From Saprospiraceae bacterium (lineage in GTDB: Bacteria > Bacteroidota > Bacteroidia > Chitinophagales > Saprospiraceae): DNA of 64,000 nucleotides. A program made the translations under genes and the position numbers. Within the stretch, counting starts at the first letter, position 1; each line of letters opens with the position of its first letter. Below the pieces are notes generated by a model, which was not told the origin of the DNA, did not search any database, and saw only the letters and a program-made list of their open reading frames with translations. This document shows, piece by piece, positions 8,101 to 17,919 of the stretch. The DNA lies in the NCBI GenBank assembly GCA_016713025.1, contig JADJPZ010000004.1:2852001-2916000 (forward strand). The letters run 5' to 3'.

Positions 8101-10512
8101 TCAAACCACTTCAACTTTAGAATTCCATTTTATAAATCCTTTATACAGCGCAAAACCTAATAACAGGAGGATCAAAGCCGAGCATACAAGGCTTATTTTT
8201 TCTCCTGTGATGTATGATTGCGGTTTGAATTCAAAGGTTATGTTGTGTTTTCCGGCCGGAACTTTCATGCCGCGGAGGATGTAGTTGGCTCTGATATGCT
8301 CTACAGGTTTGCCATCGACATAAGCTTGCCATCCAAGGTCAGGACCATACCAAACTTCAGAAAAGACAGCAAACTGATCACTTTGTGTATCGGATTCATA
8401 CTCCAGTTTATTTGGTGAGTATGTTTTCATTTGGATGGTTCCGTTTTTCTGGGGAACCATTCCGGATATGTAGTCTTTAAATTCCGTGTGGATAAAAGTC
8501 TGAGCTGAAGGATCAAAATTTTTCAATGAATCAATTTCAGCATTGGCATCAGACACAAGCTGGATTTTATCCACAAACCATGCATTGCCTGCAGCATCCT
8601 GATTTTGCTGGGCTACCGCCAGCCCATCCTGCCCTGCTGAGATAAAATACTTTGTATTCAGCATATTCAAAACCGCCATATTGTTTTGAGAGATATGTCT
8701 ATCGATTATATCCTGATACCTTTGGAGTTTGGCAGCATGATATCCGCCTATGGTCTTATGAAAGTAGGATGAAGACGATGAATTGAAGGTGTTGATACTA
8801 ACATCCAGAACTCTGTAACTTAAACTTTTGTCCTGCATGATTTGTAAATCCACTGGTCTTGGCTCAAATTGTTGGTTGTACGTGGATTTGTTTACAAAAT
8901 CCTTTTTATCCAGATATCCTTTATCAATCTGATACAAATCCACCAATCCTAACACAGAAATGATAGCTATCAAGATTCCAGAAGTGAGCTTTTCTTTGAT
9001 ATACAACCACAAAGTACCGGCTGCCAACAAAATAAAAATCAAACTTCTGAAGGCTGAGCCGCTTGACATTTCTTCTCTCTGCGTTTTCAGTTGTTCAATG
9101 ATTTGAGCATATTGTTCATCCCCGGGACTGCTATATTCAAAAAATGAACTGTTGGCTGCCCAAAGCAACAAAGATATACCACCCAGAATACCGGTTGCAA
9201 TATATAATGGTTTAAGGTACTGAGACTTATCAGATGATTTTAATATTTCTGAAATAGCCAATACACCCAATAATGGAATAAATATGGCTGTAATGCTAAG
9301 TATGGAACTAGGTGCTCTGAATTTATTATACAATGGCATAAATTCAAAAAGAAAACTATTAAGGACAGCGAAGTTTTTTCCCAATGAAAGCAGCATAGTA
9401 ATCACCACCACAATCAACAACCACCATTTTTCCGGCCCTTTGATTACGAACAATCCCAAGATAAATAAAAAAACTGCCACAACACCAAAGTAGGTTGGTC
9501 CACTGGTGAAAGGCAACGAACCAAAATAGGTTGGAAACTGAAATGGCTGGCGTTGACCTACGGCCTTGGCCAAATAGGATTTATTATCTAACCATTCTCC
9601 ACTTCCTCCTCCGACAATTTTTGGAATAAAAGTTGCTATCAGGTCACCGTAACCATTGCTCCACTGCATGGCGTATTCCCATTCCAATCCTCCTTGTGAG
9701 TTGGCCTGATTATTTGTAACCTCTGTTTCAGCTTTTAATACCTGACCACCTCTCATAGTGCTTTTGGTATATTCATAAGCAGTCCACATTCGTGAAGCAG
9801 AAGCACCTACGGCTAGCACACCTATAGCCCCAAGAATGGCTAAAGATGTAATAAATCCTAAAATCTTTTTCTCCTGTACACTTTTGATAAATTCAATCAG
9901 TACAAGAATGCCTAAACATAGTCCCAGATAATATGTCATCTGTGGGTGATTGGCCAATATATTCATACCAAAACCTAGCCCAAAAACCGCACTACCTGCA
10001 ATATAATACCTTTTAAATACGAGCAATACACCGGAAACTACCAACGGGCTGGTCATAATAGTCATTATTTTGGTATTATGACCTGCTTCATAAAGGATAT
10101 AGTGGTTGGTACTAAAACCAAAAAGCAAAGCACCTAAAAGGCTAAGCCATGGATTTATACCCAGGAGCATCAATAACAAATAAAAACCAAGCATACCCAC
10201 AATAAAGAAACCTGTGGGCTGATTGAAAAAAAGTGAAGTCACCGGCTGTATATACTGTATGAGGTTAGATTTAGCAGACAAGGAGATCATTGTGGTAGGC
10301 ATCCCGGAAAACATAGAATTGGTCCAGAATGCTTCTTCACCAGTTTTCTTTTTGTACTCATTGGCCTCTCTTGCTGCACCGTCATATGAAACTATATCTC
10401 CTTGTCGCACCACCTTACCCTGAAACTGTGGTAGAAAATAACTTACACTTGCAGCAACGATGATCACCACAGGAATGATATAGGGTAATATTGATTTCAG
10501 ATTTATCTTCAT
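8101..10512 (-). CDS. YfhO-like multi-spanning membrane protein
   Basis: An 803-residue membrane protein of the YfhO family. It begins with a transmembrane helix (YIIPVVIIVAASVSYFL), has about a dozen further hydrophobic segments up to residue ~550, a soluble domain (~560-760) and a final helix near 780. The early SYDGAAREANEYKKKTGEE and FWTNSMFSGMP segments are characteristic. In Gram-positive bacteria YfhO is implicated in adding sugars to lipoteichoic acid from a lipid-linked donor; in Bacteroidota its job is not established. Its position next to the polysaccharide genes suggests glycosyl transfer or export at the inner membrane. No damage is seen. Confidence 0.8.
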   Translation of the reverse strand: MKINLKSILPYIIPVVIIVAASVSYFLPQFQGKVVRQGDIVSYDGAAREANEYKKKTGEEAFWTNSMFSGMPTTMISLSAKSNLIQYIQPVTSLFFNQPTGFFIVGMLGFYLLLMLLGINPWLSLLGALLFGFSTNHYILYEAGHNTKIMTIMTSPLVVSGVLLVFKRYYIAGSAVFGLGFGMNILANHPQMTYYLGLCLGILVLIEFIKSVQEKKILGFITSLAILGAIGVLAVGASASRMWTAYEYTKSTMRGGQVLKAETEVTNNQANSQGGLEWEYAMQWSNGYGDLIATFIPKIVGGGSGEWLDNKSYLAKAVGQRQPFQFPTYFGSLPFTSGPTYFGVVAVFLFILGLFVIKGPEKWWLLIVVVITMLLSLGKNFAVLNSFLFEFMPLYNKFRAPSSILSITAIFIPLLGVLAISEILKSSDKSQYLKPLYIATGILGGISLLLWAANSSFFEYSSPGDEQYAQIIEQLKTQREEMSSGSAFRSLIFILLAAGTLWLYIKEKLTSGILIAIISVLGLVDLYQIDKGYLDKKDFVNKSTYNQQFEPRPVDLQIMQDKSLSYRVLDVSINTFNSSSSSYFHKTIGGYHAAKLQRYQDIIDRHISQNNMAVLNMLNTKYFISAGQDGLAVAQQNQDAAGNAWFVDKIQLVSDANAEIDSLKNFDPSAQTFIHTEFKDYISGMVPQKNGTIQMKTYSPNKLEYESDTQSDQFAVFSEVWYGPDLGWQAYVDGKPVEHIRANYILRGMKVPAGKHNITFEFKPQSYITGEKISLVCSALILLLLGFALYKGFIKWNSKVEVV

Positions 10513-10682
10513 GGTAGCAAAATTGAATTATGTTTTAACTGATGACTTATATAAAAATCCTATATCTGTAAAATGTTGCAAATGTAGGTTATTTTGTATA
10601 TAAAAAGTTATCAAATGATTAGATTTTTGAAATGGCTAAGTATATTTTTTGACTCTTTCAAACAAAATAGCTTAAATAAATT

Positions 10683-12473
10683 TTATTCACTTTTATTTAA
10701 AACCATTTTTTGCACCTGAGCATATGAATATATTGCACTTATTGCACCATCTTTCAGTTCATAAATCCTGTCGCACATTTCAAGAGTTGTAAACCTGTGA
10801 GCCACTATAATGATGGTTTTATCCAGTTTAGCCAGGTGATTGATGGTAGTAACGATGGCCTTTTCAGTCTCATGATCCAATGCAGATGTGGCCTCGTCAA
10901 AAAGTAAAATCTCTGCATCCTTGTACAACGCACGTGCTATACCAACTCTCTGTCTCTGACCTCCTGAAAGTTTGACTCCATTTTCACCCAAATAAATATC
11001 AATGCCTTCAGGGTGACTCTCTACTATTTCCGTCAACATCGCATCCGAGACTGCTTTTTTGAGTTTTATTTCATCAATTTCATTATCTGACTGCCCAAAG
11101 GCAATATTTTCTCTTAGTGTACCATTTCTGATGTAGACATTTTGTTGAACATATCCAATCATTTTTTGGAATGAAGCTTTATTATCTTCCCCAAGTTGAA
11201 GTGAATCCAGAAAAATTGATCCTTTATTTTCCTTTAAAAATCTAAGGAAAAGATGTAATATCGTGGTCTTGCCGGAACCGGATGACCCAATAAAACCTAT
11301 AGTTTCCCCTTTATGTAAATGAAAGCTAATGTCTTTCAGGACCTCTACATCAGTGCCGGGGTAGGAAAACCCAATCCGATCAAAAACTATTTTTTCATTG
11401 AAATGCAAAGAATCAACAGTCTTGTAATGTTTTAACCTTCTTTTATTCAAAACCTTTAGCTCATCAATTACATAACTCACATTTTTTATTGCAAGTGCAC
11501 TACCCATAATCCTGTTTATAGCAGGCAACATTCGGTAAGCTGCCAGGGCGAATACACTCATCAGTACTAAAATCTCGCTTGAATTTTCTCTGAAAAAATA
11601 AGCATATGCCAGCAAAACCATCAAGCCCAAACCGAGTACTATATCATTGAGTCTCTGATGGATTTTGGCAAATATCCCTTGCTGCAAAGCATCAATAGAG
11701 TTTAGTTTTTTAATTTGGTCGCTAAAATTTTCATAAAAAGATTGTTCTTTATTTGTCAGCACAACATCATTGTAAGCATTCATACTATCTATCAATACTG
11801 AAATAGCTTTGGGTGCGACTGTATTTCGTGCCTCACCCAGTGCCTTTGTTTTGTTTTTTGTCAACTGATATATGATAGCGAGTATTGGTAATGAAAAAAT
11901 GATCAGAAAAACAATGGCTATCGGATTGTAAATGATTAGCGAAATAAAAATAAGCAATAAAACTACAATCTCCGTTGACATCAGCAATGTCTCCATCAGG
12001 TAAGAAGAAGCAAAATAATATGGGACAATGATAACATCATAATTTTTCTTTCCAGTATCCTGATCCGATATATAAAGATATCCCTGATCATAATAATGCT
12101 GAAACATCTTCTGACTCAATCTCAAAGAAATATTGAAAGAAAATCTGGATTGAATATATAGAATGATGAGACTGATGAAATTTTTAAAAAGAAAAAATAT
12201 AAAAATAGAAATTGACAATATCAATAAAAAAGTGATCATATCACTTCCGCCTGTGAGATTATATAAAAATTCCAAATACCATTTTTCTTTAATAGAGTTA
12301 GTATCCATGATCACTTGCATAAGAATTGCCATTCCTCCTAATCCTGCAATATCAACAAAGGCATTTATCAGCATTAGCCCAAACATATATGTACTTCTCT
12401 TCTTTTGGTCATCATCCAAAATGTCTCTTATATTTTTCAGAGCGTTGAAGTATGGATTGTTGAGTATGTTCAT
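10683..12473 (-). CDS. ABC exporter, fused TMD-NBD (MsbA/PglK-like flippase)
   Basis: A 596-residue half-transporter with six hydrophobic segments in the first ~330 residues and an ABC domain after ~360. Walker A is GSSGSGKTT, the Q-loop region is GYVQQNVYI, the signature is LSGGQRQRVGIARAL, Walker B is ILLFDEATSALD and the H-loop is IIVAHRFTT; all key residues are present. It would work as a homodimer in the inner membrane. Within a polysaccharide cluster that shows no Wzx in this window, a PglK-type role flipping a lipid-linked oligosaccharide is the best guess; MsbA-like lipid A transport is the alternative. Confidence 0.85.
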   Translation of the reverse strand: MNILNNPYFNALKNIRDILDDDQKKRSTYMFGLMLINAFVDIAGLGGMAILMQVIMDTNSIKEKWYLEFLYNLTGGSDMITFLLILSISIFIFFLFKNFISLIILYIQSRFSFNISLRLSQKMFQHYYDQGYLYISDQDTGKKNYDVIIVPYYFASSYLMETLLMSTEIVVLLLIFISLIIYNPIAIVFLIIFSLPILAIIYQLTKNKTKALGEARNTVAPKAISVLIDSMNAYNDVVLTNKEQSFYENFSDQIKKLNSIDALQQGIFAKIHQRLNDIVLGLGLMVLLAYAYFFRENSSEILVLMSVFALAAYRMLPAINRIMGSALAIKNVSYVIDELKVLNKRRLKHYKTVDSLHFNEKIVFDRIGFSYPGTDVEVLKDISFHLHKGETIGFIGSSGSGKTTILHLFLRFLKENKGSIFLDSLQLGEDNKASFQKMIGYVQQNVYIRNGTLRENIAFGQSDNEIDEIKLKKAVSDAMLTEIVESHPEGIDIYLGENGVKLSGGQRQRVGIARALYKDAEILLFDEATSALDHETEKAIVTTINHLAKLDKTIIIVAHRFTTLEMCDRIYELKDGAISAIYSYAQVQKMVLNKSE

Positions 12474-12525
12474 GCAGTGTGTGTATTCCCGAATATTTTT
12501 AAAACTAAATATATTTGATATGCTA

Positions 12526-13389
12526 TTACTTCAGTACCTTCAAAAGATATTCTCCATAGCCGCTTTTTACAAGCGGACCAGCTAGTTTGGACAACTGGTC
12601 TGAATCTATAAATTTCATACGCCACGCCACTTCTTCAATACAGCCGATCTTATATCCCTGTCTTTTTTCAATGACACGCACAAATTCTGATGCATCATGT
12701 AGTGAGTCAAAAGTGCCTGTGTCTAACCATGCGGTGCCGCGGTCCATAATCCCGACTGAGAGTAGGCCTTTCTCAAGATAATGCTGATTAACGGTAGTTA
12801 TTTCATATTCACCTCTGGAAGATGGTTTGATATTTTTTGCAATATCCACGACCTTATTGTCATAATAATATAAACCGGGAACTGCATAATCTGATTTTGG
12901 TTCTTTGGGTTTTTCTTCTATGGAAAGTGCTTTTTTGTTTTCATCAAATTCTACAACACCATATCTCTCAGGGTCATTTACCGGATAAGCAAATACCTTT
13001 GCTCCGGATGTGATAGAGGCACTTTGCTGCAGCAATTTTGAAAGCCCTGAACCATAAAATATATTGTCCCCGAGTACTAAACACGAAGTATCATTTCCTA
13101 TAAAATCTGCTCCTATTACAAATGCCTGTGCCAAGCCATTGGGTACTTCCTGAACTGCATACTCAAAGTTGCATCCCAGTTCAGCTCCATCGCCCAACAA
13201 TCGGATGAAGCCCGGCTGGTCTTCAGGGGTCGTGATGATCAATATGTCACGGATACCTGAAAGCATAAGGATAGACATCGGATAATAGATCATAGGCTTA
13301 TCGTAAATAGGCATGAGTTGCTTACTTATAGCCTTAGTTATGGGATAAAGCCTGGTGCCGGAGCCGCCGGCGAGGATGATACCTTTCAT
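12526..13389 (-). CDS. rfbA: Glucose-1-phosphate thymidylyltransferase
   Basis: A 287-residue protein that makes dTDP-glucose from glucose-1-phosphate and dTTP. The signature GGSGTRLYPIT starts at residue 8, KQLMPIYDKPMIYYP follows at ~24-38, and GDNIFYG and EKPKEPKSDYAVPGLYYYD carry metal- and sugar-binding residues. Length and motifs match RfbA/RmlA throughout. It pairs with rfbB (16635-17684) to give dTDP-4-keto-6-deoxyglucose. RfbC and RfbD are not in this window, so the final sugar (rhamnose or an amino-deoxysugar) is undecided. Confidence 0.95.
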   Translation of the reverse strand: MKGIILAGGSGTRLYPITKAISKQLMPIYDKPMIYYPMSILMLSGIRDILIITTPEDQPGFIRLLGDGAELGCNFEYAVQEVPNGLAQAFVIGADFIGNDTSCLVLGDNIFYGSGLSKLLQQSASITSGAKVFAYPVNDPERYGVVEFDENKKALSIEEKPKEPKSDYAVPGLYYYDNKVVDIAKNIKPSSRGEYEITTVNQHYLEKGLLSVGIMDRGTAWLDTGTFDSLHDASEFVRVIEKRQGYKIGCIEEVAWRMKFIDSDQLSKLAGPLVKSGYGEYLLKVLK

Positions 13390-13455
13390 TTTATTTGTTG
13401 ATTTGGTAAAATTGCTGATTTGATCATTTATTGATTTGAAATAATTGCTTATGTA

Positions 13456-13917
13456 TTATTTTCCTTTTAAATATTCTATATCTGACTTATCCTTTGATCT
13501 GCCTACAGATATCTTATTTTGGATTAGTTGATTAATATGAATTACATTTATGCTTAAAGAATCATCAATTTTGAATCTGATAGCATTGTTTATTGCTTCA
13601 AAAATTGAGACGCCCTTTAATTTAGTTATAATATCTATTGCCATCGGCGGGCGACCATACTCAAATACATCAAAATTTTCAGTATCTAAAAACCTTTCTA
13701 AACTCATACCAAAAAGTGGCATGCCAAACTTAATAAATGCCCTTGTTATTTTTTTGTAGTTTTCTTCCGTAGGATTGACAAATAAATCCATATCTCCTGT
13801 AGTTCTATTATATCCATGAATAATAACTGAGTAACCACCTACCAACACATATTCAACTCTGCAATCTTCAAAGGCTTTCAGAAATTCCTGAAAATCACTG
13901 TTAAAAATATTACTCAT
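13456..13917 (-). CDS. Nucleotidyltransferase-fold protein (DUF6036/AbiEii-like)
   Basis: A 153-residue protein with the nucleotidyltransferase pattern: VEYVLVGGYSVIIHGYNRTTGDMDLFV near residues 20-46, with the GG motif and a D-x-D pair, then a third acidic position in AIDIIT at ~93. The C-terminus is HINQLIQNKISVGRSKDKSDIEYL, usual for minimal nucleotidyltransferases that act on proteins or RNA, including AbiEii-type toxins. Its start overlaps the upstream 70-residue gene by 8 bp, so they form a two-gene unit. A toxin-antitoxin or phage-defence role is possible but not shown. It sits between rfbA and the acetyltransferase gene as an accessory insert. Confidence 0.72.
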   Translation of the reverse strand: MSNIFNSDFQEFLKAFEDCRVEYVLVGGYSVIIHGYNRTTGDMDLFVNPTEENYKKITRAFIKFGMPLFGMSLERFLDTENFDVFEYGRPPMAIDIITKLKGVSIFEAINNAIRFKIDDSLSINVIHINQLIQNKISVGRSKDKSDIEYLKGK

Positions 13918-14122
13918 CAGAAAATTTTCTGATACGAAAAGTTGTTCGGTCTATTTTATGTTCAGAAGAATATGGTAAATTATAACTCGAACAGGTCAAA
14001 TACCAGGACGCACACAATCTTTCATACACTGTTTTAGTAAGCCAATATTCAACGTTTTGTCCTTTTTCGTCAAAATCAACTATTCGGAATGAGGTCCTGT
14101 CAAACTTTAAAAGTTCAGCCAT
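13910..14122 (-). CDS. Small protein paired with nucleotidyltransferase
   Basis: A 70-residue protein of no family I recognise. It contains two similar phrases, FDRTSFRIVDF near the start and IDRTTFRIRKF near the end, a hint of an internal duplication. Its last codons overlap the start of the nucleotidyltransferase gene by 8 bp, so the two are translated together. By position it could be the partner or antidote of that protein. It begins 10 bp downstream of the acetyltransferase stop. Confidence 0.6.
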   Translation of the reverse strand: MAELLKFDRTSFRIVDFDEKGQNVEYWLTKTVYERLCASWYLTCSSYNLPYSSEHKIDRTTFRIRKFSDE

Positions 14123-14132
14123 TTTTACAACT

Positions 14133-14735
14133 TTATAGTTTAACCAAATTTAAACCATTCAACCGATATTTCTCTCCACTTTCCGGGCAGGTCGCTATAT
14201 CGTTATCATCAAATGTCAATCTTTGACCAAACTCACTCATCCACCCCATTTGCCTGGCAGGGTTTCCTACTACCAGGGCATAATCAGGTACATGCTTAGT
14301 CACCACTGCACCTGCTCCTATAAAAGCATATTTGCCGATGTCATGACCACATACAATGGTAGCATTGGCCCCGATAGATGCACCTTTGCCTACATGGGTT
14401 TTTAGATATTCACTTTTGCGGTTGACCGCGCTGCGTGGATTGATCACATTGGTAAACACACACGAAGGACCCAGAAAAACATCATCATCGCACGTAACAC
14501 CGGTATATATGGATACATTATTTTGTACCTTGACATTATCTCCCAATACAACTTCGGGAGAGATGACTACATTTTGGCCAATATTACAATTTTTACCCAA
14601 AGTACAATTAGGCATAATGTGGCTAAAATGCCATATTTTAGTACCTTCTCCTATGGTACATCCTTCATCAATATAAGAAGATTCGTGTGCAAAATAATTT
14701 TTCAAATCAGATATCTTTTTGAGAAAAACTAACAA
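14133..14735 (-). CDS. UDP-amino-sugar N-acetyltransferase (WbpD/WlbB-like)
   Basis: A left-handed beta-helix acetyltransferase of up to 200 residues. ESSYIDEGCTIGEGTKIWHFSHIMP and NVVISPEVVLGDNVKVQNNVSIYTGV are hallmarks of WbpD/WlbB, which acetylates the 3-amino group of UDP-2-acetamido-3-amino-glucuronate; the H in WHFSH is the likely base. FTNVINPRSAVNRKSEYLKT is also conserved in the group. There is no ATG: translation must begin at TTG, either at 14735 or, judging by family length, at 14705 (giving MKNYFAHE). With the WbpB-like and WbpE-like genes of this cluster it supports a 2,3-diacetamido-uronic acid. It starts 3 bp after the chain-length gene. Confidence 0.86.
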   Translation of the reverse strand: MLVFLKKISDLKNYFAHESSYIDEGCTIGEGTKIWHFSHIMPNCTLGKNCNIGQNVVISPEVVLGDNVKVQNNVSIYTGVTCDDDVFLGPSCVFTNVINPRSAVNRKSEYLKTHVGKGASIGANATIVCGHDIGKYAFIGAGAVVTKHVPDYALVVGNPARQMGWMSEFGQRLTFDDNDIATCPESGEKYRLNGLNLVKL

Positions 14736-14738
14736 TAA

Positions 14739-15827
14739 TTAAGCCATGGCATCCACCACAATCTTTCGGGCAATAAAAAACCCTGCAGCAAGCAAACATC
14801 CCAACAAACCACCTTTGATCAGTTCTATCAGCAAAGACATAGCATTTGGCTCAAGCGGTGGCAGTGGTTCATCTATGATGCTGATATCTGGAGTCCCTGA
14901 TGCAAGTGAAAAATCCGCTGATTCTCTGTTTTTGGTAGCTTCCGCATACATGGTTTTCAGTTTTAGGATCTCAGTTTCAAGCAAACGCTTTTGAGTCAAT
15001 AAATTCGGGTCTGTAAGATTTCTGTAAGAGTCATTGAATCTCGAAAGCTGAAACTCCTTGCTTCGCAATAATGCAAATATGGAGTCAGTTTTAGCTTCCA
15101 CAAATTCAAAGGTATTTTGATTGCCTTTGGTGCTACTTTCAGTGTAATATTGCTTCAATTCAGTATAAACAAGGTTTGCAAATATGATGGAAAGCTCCTC
15201 GTCCACTGTAGTCGATGTAATGGTAAGAATCCCTGTATCTTCATTAAATCCATTGCTAAAAATGGGGTTTTTGACATTTTTGCCACCTACTACCTTTCCG
15301 TACAGCATTTTTAGTGCTGCCAGATCATCACCTTTGAAAGTGGAGATGTCACTTGATTTGAATTTAAATCCAGTCCAGTCCTTTTTCTTATTGGTCCACT
15401 CTTTGTCCAGATGGTACAATGTGATCAAATGATTGGCAATAAGGTCTTTTTTGCCTTGAAAAGTATCAAGTGGCACTTCTGTAAATAACACTTTTTGTAT
15501 GATATTTCTGGATCTGGATAACTCTACGATTCTATCCAAATTGACTTTGCCACCTTTACCCAATCCAAAAGATCCCAAGATCCCACCTAATGCACCACCT
15601 CCTCCACTACCATCATTGAGAAGATAGGTCAACTGAGCAGTATAAGTCACTTCAGCTTTTTTGGCTTTGTACCCAAAGTAGGCCATCACAGGGATAGTCA
15701 GTGCTATAATCCACCATTTTTTTGCCCACAGCTCCCTCCAGAATTCCAAAAGCTTTTCTATGAGCTCTTTGAGTGTGATCTCATCGTCCTGATAAGTCAT
15801 CGAATTTGTATTATTTTCCTGATTCAC
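14739..15827 (-). CDS. Wzz-like chain-length determinant protein
   Basis: A 362-residue inner-membrane protein of the polysaccharide co-polymerase type. A cytoplasmic start (ITLKELIEKLLEFWRELW) leads into a first membrane helix at ~38-52 (WWIIALTIPVMAYFGY), a large periplasmic region with a glycine-rich patch near 73-92 and a coiled-coil section at ~245-300, then a proline-rich EPLPPLEP and a second membrane helix near 335-350. This is the Wzz layout without a fused tyrosine-kinase domain. It would set the length of the glycan chains. It runs directly into the acetyltransferase gene. Confidence 0.85.
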   Translation of the reverse strand: MNQENNTNSMTYQDDEITLKELIEKLLEFWRELWAKKWWIIALTIPVMAYFGYKAKKAEVTYTAQLTYLLNDGSGGGGALGGILGSFGLGKGGKVNLDRIVELSRSRNIIQKVLFTEVPLDTFQGKKDLIANHLITLYHLDKEWTNKKKDWTGFKFKSSDISTFKGDDLAALKMLYGKVVGGKNVKNPIFSNGFNEDTGILTITSTTVDEELSIIFANLVYTELKQYYTESSTKGNQNTFEFVEAKTDSIFALLRSKEFQLSRFNDSYRNLTDPNLLTQKRLLETEILKLKTMYAEATKNRESADFSLASGTPDISIIDEPLPPLEPNAMSLLIELIKGGLLGCLLAAGFFIARKIVVDAMA

Positions 15828-15834
15828 TTATATT

Positions 15835-16461
15835 TTACTTAAATATTTGTTCAACATCCAAAGAAAAACCATCTATAGCTTTGCTGAAAATCGTATCTCC
15901 ACTGTAGTATGGCGCACTTCCAATATACTTTTCCTTATGTAACATATACATGATAATAAACTCATGCTCAGGATCTACAATCCAGTATTCCGGAATTCCT
16001 GCCTCCTGATAAATTTCAAATTTATCTTTCATTTCCCGGCGTGAATTGCCCGGAGACAATATTTCAATAACTAAATCCGGTGAACCAGCACATCCTTTTT
16101 CATCCAACATATCAGGATTACAAATAACACAAATATCGGGCTGCACTACAGTCATGATTTTACCATCCGGCAGTGATTTTGTTTTATTTCTGAATTTTCT
16201 GGAAATGTTTATGCCCTTTGAAACTGAAAGCCGGACATCAAAAGGCGCGGAAAACACATCGCAAGAAGAATTTGATAAAAAATTACCAATCCATCTATTC
16301 AATTTTCCTGAAATACGTTGATGCCTGGTATTTGGCGACGGCGACATTCTAAATATCCTACCCCTGAGCAATTCGACTCTCTCGTCCAACTGCCATTTCA
16401 GATAGTCAGCATAACTATATATGTCATTCATGTCTAATTGATTGATGTCCGTAATCATCAT
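15835..16461 (-). CDS. Uma2 family protein (PD-(D/E)xK fold)
   Basis: A 208-residue member of the Uma2/DUF820 family, annotated as putative endonucleases of the PD-(D/E)xK fold. The core PDLVIEILSPGNSRREMKDK holds the expected D, E and K residues, followed by YQEAGIPEYWIVDPEHE. The N-terminal ELLRGRIFRMSPSP segment is also typical. The cellular role of the family is unknown; such genes are often numerous and scattered. A second, divergent copy lies at 20798-21394 in the same cluster. The stop is 7 bp before the chain-length gene. Confidence 0.8.
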   Translation of the reverse strand: MMITDINQLDMNDIYSYADYLKWQLDERVELLRGRIFRMSPSPNTRHQRISGKLNRWIGNFLSNSSCDVFSAPFDVRLSVSKGINISRKFRNKTKSLPDGKIMTVVQPDICVICNPDMLDEKGCAGSPDLVIEILSPGNSRREMKDKFEIYQEAGIPEYWIVDPEHEFIIMYMLHKEKYIGSAPYYSGDTIFSKAIDGFSLDVEQIFK

Positions 16462-16491
16462 TTTACCAATATAAAAAATAAACTTCTCAAC

Positions 16492-16591
16492 TTATAGTGG
16501 ACAGAAAATATTCTGCGAAAAATTTAAATCATAATGTATTTCAAATAAAATAATTATGATTGTAAATTTTCGAAATCAATTTTCTGTCTGG
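16492..16591. repeat. 100-bp palindromic repeat, copy 2 (MITE-like)
   Basis: Same length and 93 of 100 positions identical to 4173-4272, including both arms of the palindrome. It lies between rfbB and the Uma2 gene. Several of the differences fall near the centre. Confidence 0.85.
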
Positions 16592-16634
16592 TTTAAACGA
16601 ATTATTCTCATATACAGTTCGTCAAAATAGAAAT

Positions 16635-17684
16635 TTAGTTAGTATACATCTTTTCATAGTACTCCTGATAAGCCCCGGAAGTCACATGATCCAGCCACTC
16701 CTGATTATTAAGATACCAGTCTATGGTCTTAGCTATACCGGTTTCAAAAGTTTCCTCAGGCTTCCATCCCAACTCCTGCTCAATTTTGGAGGCATCAATA
16801 GCATATCTCAAATCATGACCTGCTCGATCGGTGACATAGGTGATGAGTTTCCGGCTTTCTCCATCCACTCTCCCCAATTTTTTGTCCATAGCATCACATA
16901 GATAATGAACGATTTCGATATTTTTCCACTCATTATGACCTCCTATATTGTAAGTTTCACCTGATACACCATTATGCAAAATAGTGTCAATAGCTCTGGC
17001 ATGATCTTCTACATATAGCCAATCTCTCACATTTTCGCCTTTACCATATACCGGCAGTGGTTTCTTATGAATGATATTATGGAGCATTAACGGTATAAGT
17101 TTCTCAGGAAAGTGATTGGGCCCATAGTTATTGCTGCAATTGGAGATGACTACCGGCATATGATATGTATGAAAATAAGCCCTTACTAAATGGTCAGAAG
17201 AAGCTTTGGATGCAGAATAGGGAGAACGAGGGTCATATGGGGTATGCTCAGTAAACATTTCTGTCCCCATCTCCAAAGACCCATACACTTCGTCAGTACT
17301 GATATGATAAAATAATTTAGCATCGTAATTTCCTGCCCAATGTTTTTTAGCTACTTGCAGCAAATTGGCAGTACCTAAAATATTGGTTTTTAAAAATATC
17401 AAGGGATCTTTGATCGATCTGTCCACATGAGATTCAGCTGCAAGGTGGACGACGTGGGTGATATCATATTTTCTGAAAATATCACTGACCAACACTTCAT
17501 CACCGATATCACCTCTGACAAAAGTATAGTTAGGCAAGTTTTCGACATCTCTAAGATTTTCGAGATTGCCGGCATAGGTCAGTGCGTCGAGATTAATGAT
17601 TTTATAACCAGGATATTTATTTACTAGTAATCTGACTATGTGTGATCCGATGAAGCCGGCACCTCCTGTAATGAGGATATTCAT
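16635..17684 (-). CDS. rfbB: dTDP-glucose 4,6-dehydratase
   Basis: A 349-residue extended SDR that converts dTDP-glucose to dTDP-4-keto-6-deoxyglucose. The NAD-binding GGAGFIGSH lies at residues 7-15, HLAAESHVDRSI at ~80-91, STDEVYGSL around 130 with catalytic Asp-Glu, and the YSASKASSD catalytic Tyr-Lys near 158. SNCSNNYGPNHFPEKLIP is a strong RfbB signature. It works with rfbA, which lies 3.2 kb downstream in the same direction with accessory genes between. The length is normal and no damage is seen. Confidence 0.96.
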   Translation of the reverse strand: MNILITGGAGFIGSHIVRLLVNKYPGYKIINLDALTYAGNLENLRDVENLPNYTFVRGDIGDEVLVSDIFRKYDITHVVHLAAESHVDRSIKDPLIFLKTNILGTANLLQVAKKHWAGNYDAKLFYHISTDEVYGSLEMGTEMFTEHTPYDPRSPYSASKASSDHLVRAYFHTYHMPVVISNCSNNYGPNHFPEKLIPLMLHNIIHKKPLPVYGKGENVRDWLYVEDHARAIDTILHNGVSGETYNIGGHNEWKNIEIVHYLCDAMDKKLGRVDGESRKLITYVTDRAGHDLRYAIDASKIEQELGWKPEETFETGIAKTIDWYLNNQEWLDHVTSGAYQEYYEKMYTN

Positions 17685-17919
17685 ATTCTATGGTTGATTT
17701 GCTTATTTGATAGAACTGCTGAATTGCATATTTGTTGATACCACAAAGGCTGCATATATTTGATGATCTGATTATTTGAGCACTTTGTTATAGCTTAATG
17801 GCTACGATTCAGTATATTCAAGCATGTAGCCCGCGCCATATTGCAAGTGAAAAAGTATTACGAAACAGGCTAGAAGCCTTATGATATCGCACCTTAGTGA
17901 GACACTAAGACAAATAAAA

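Noticed and set aside
17893..17909. CTTAGTG/CACTAAG hairpin after the YoeB frame
   Set aside because: The stem is perfect but short, with no T tail on either strand, so it is not called as a terminator.
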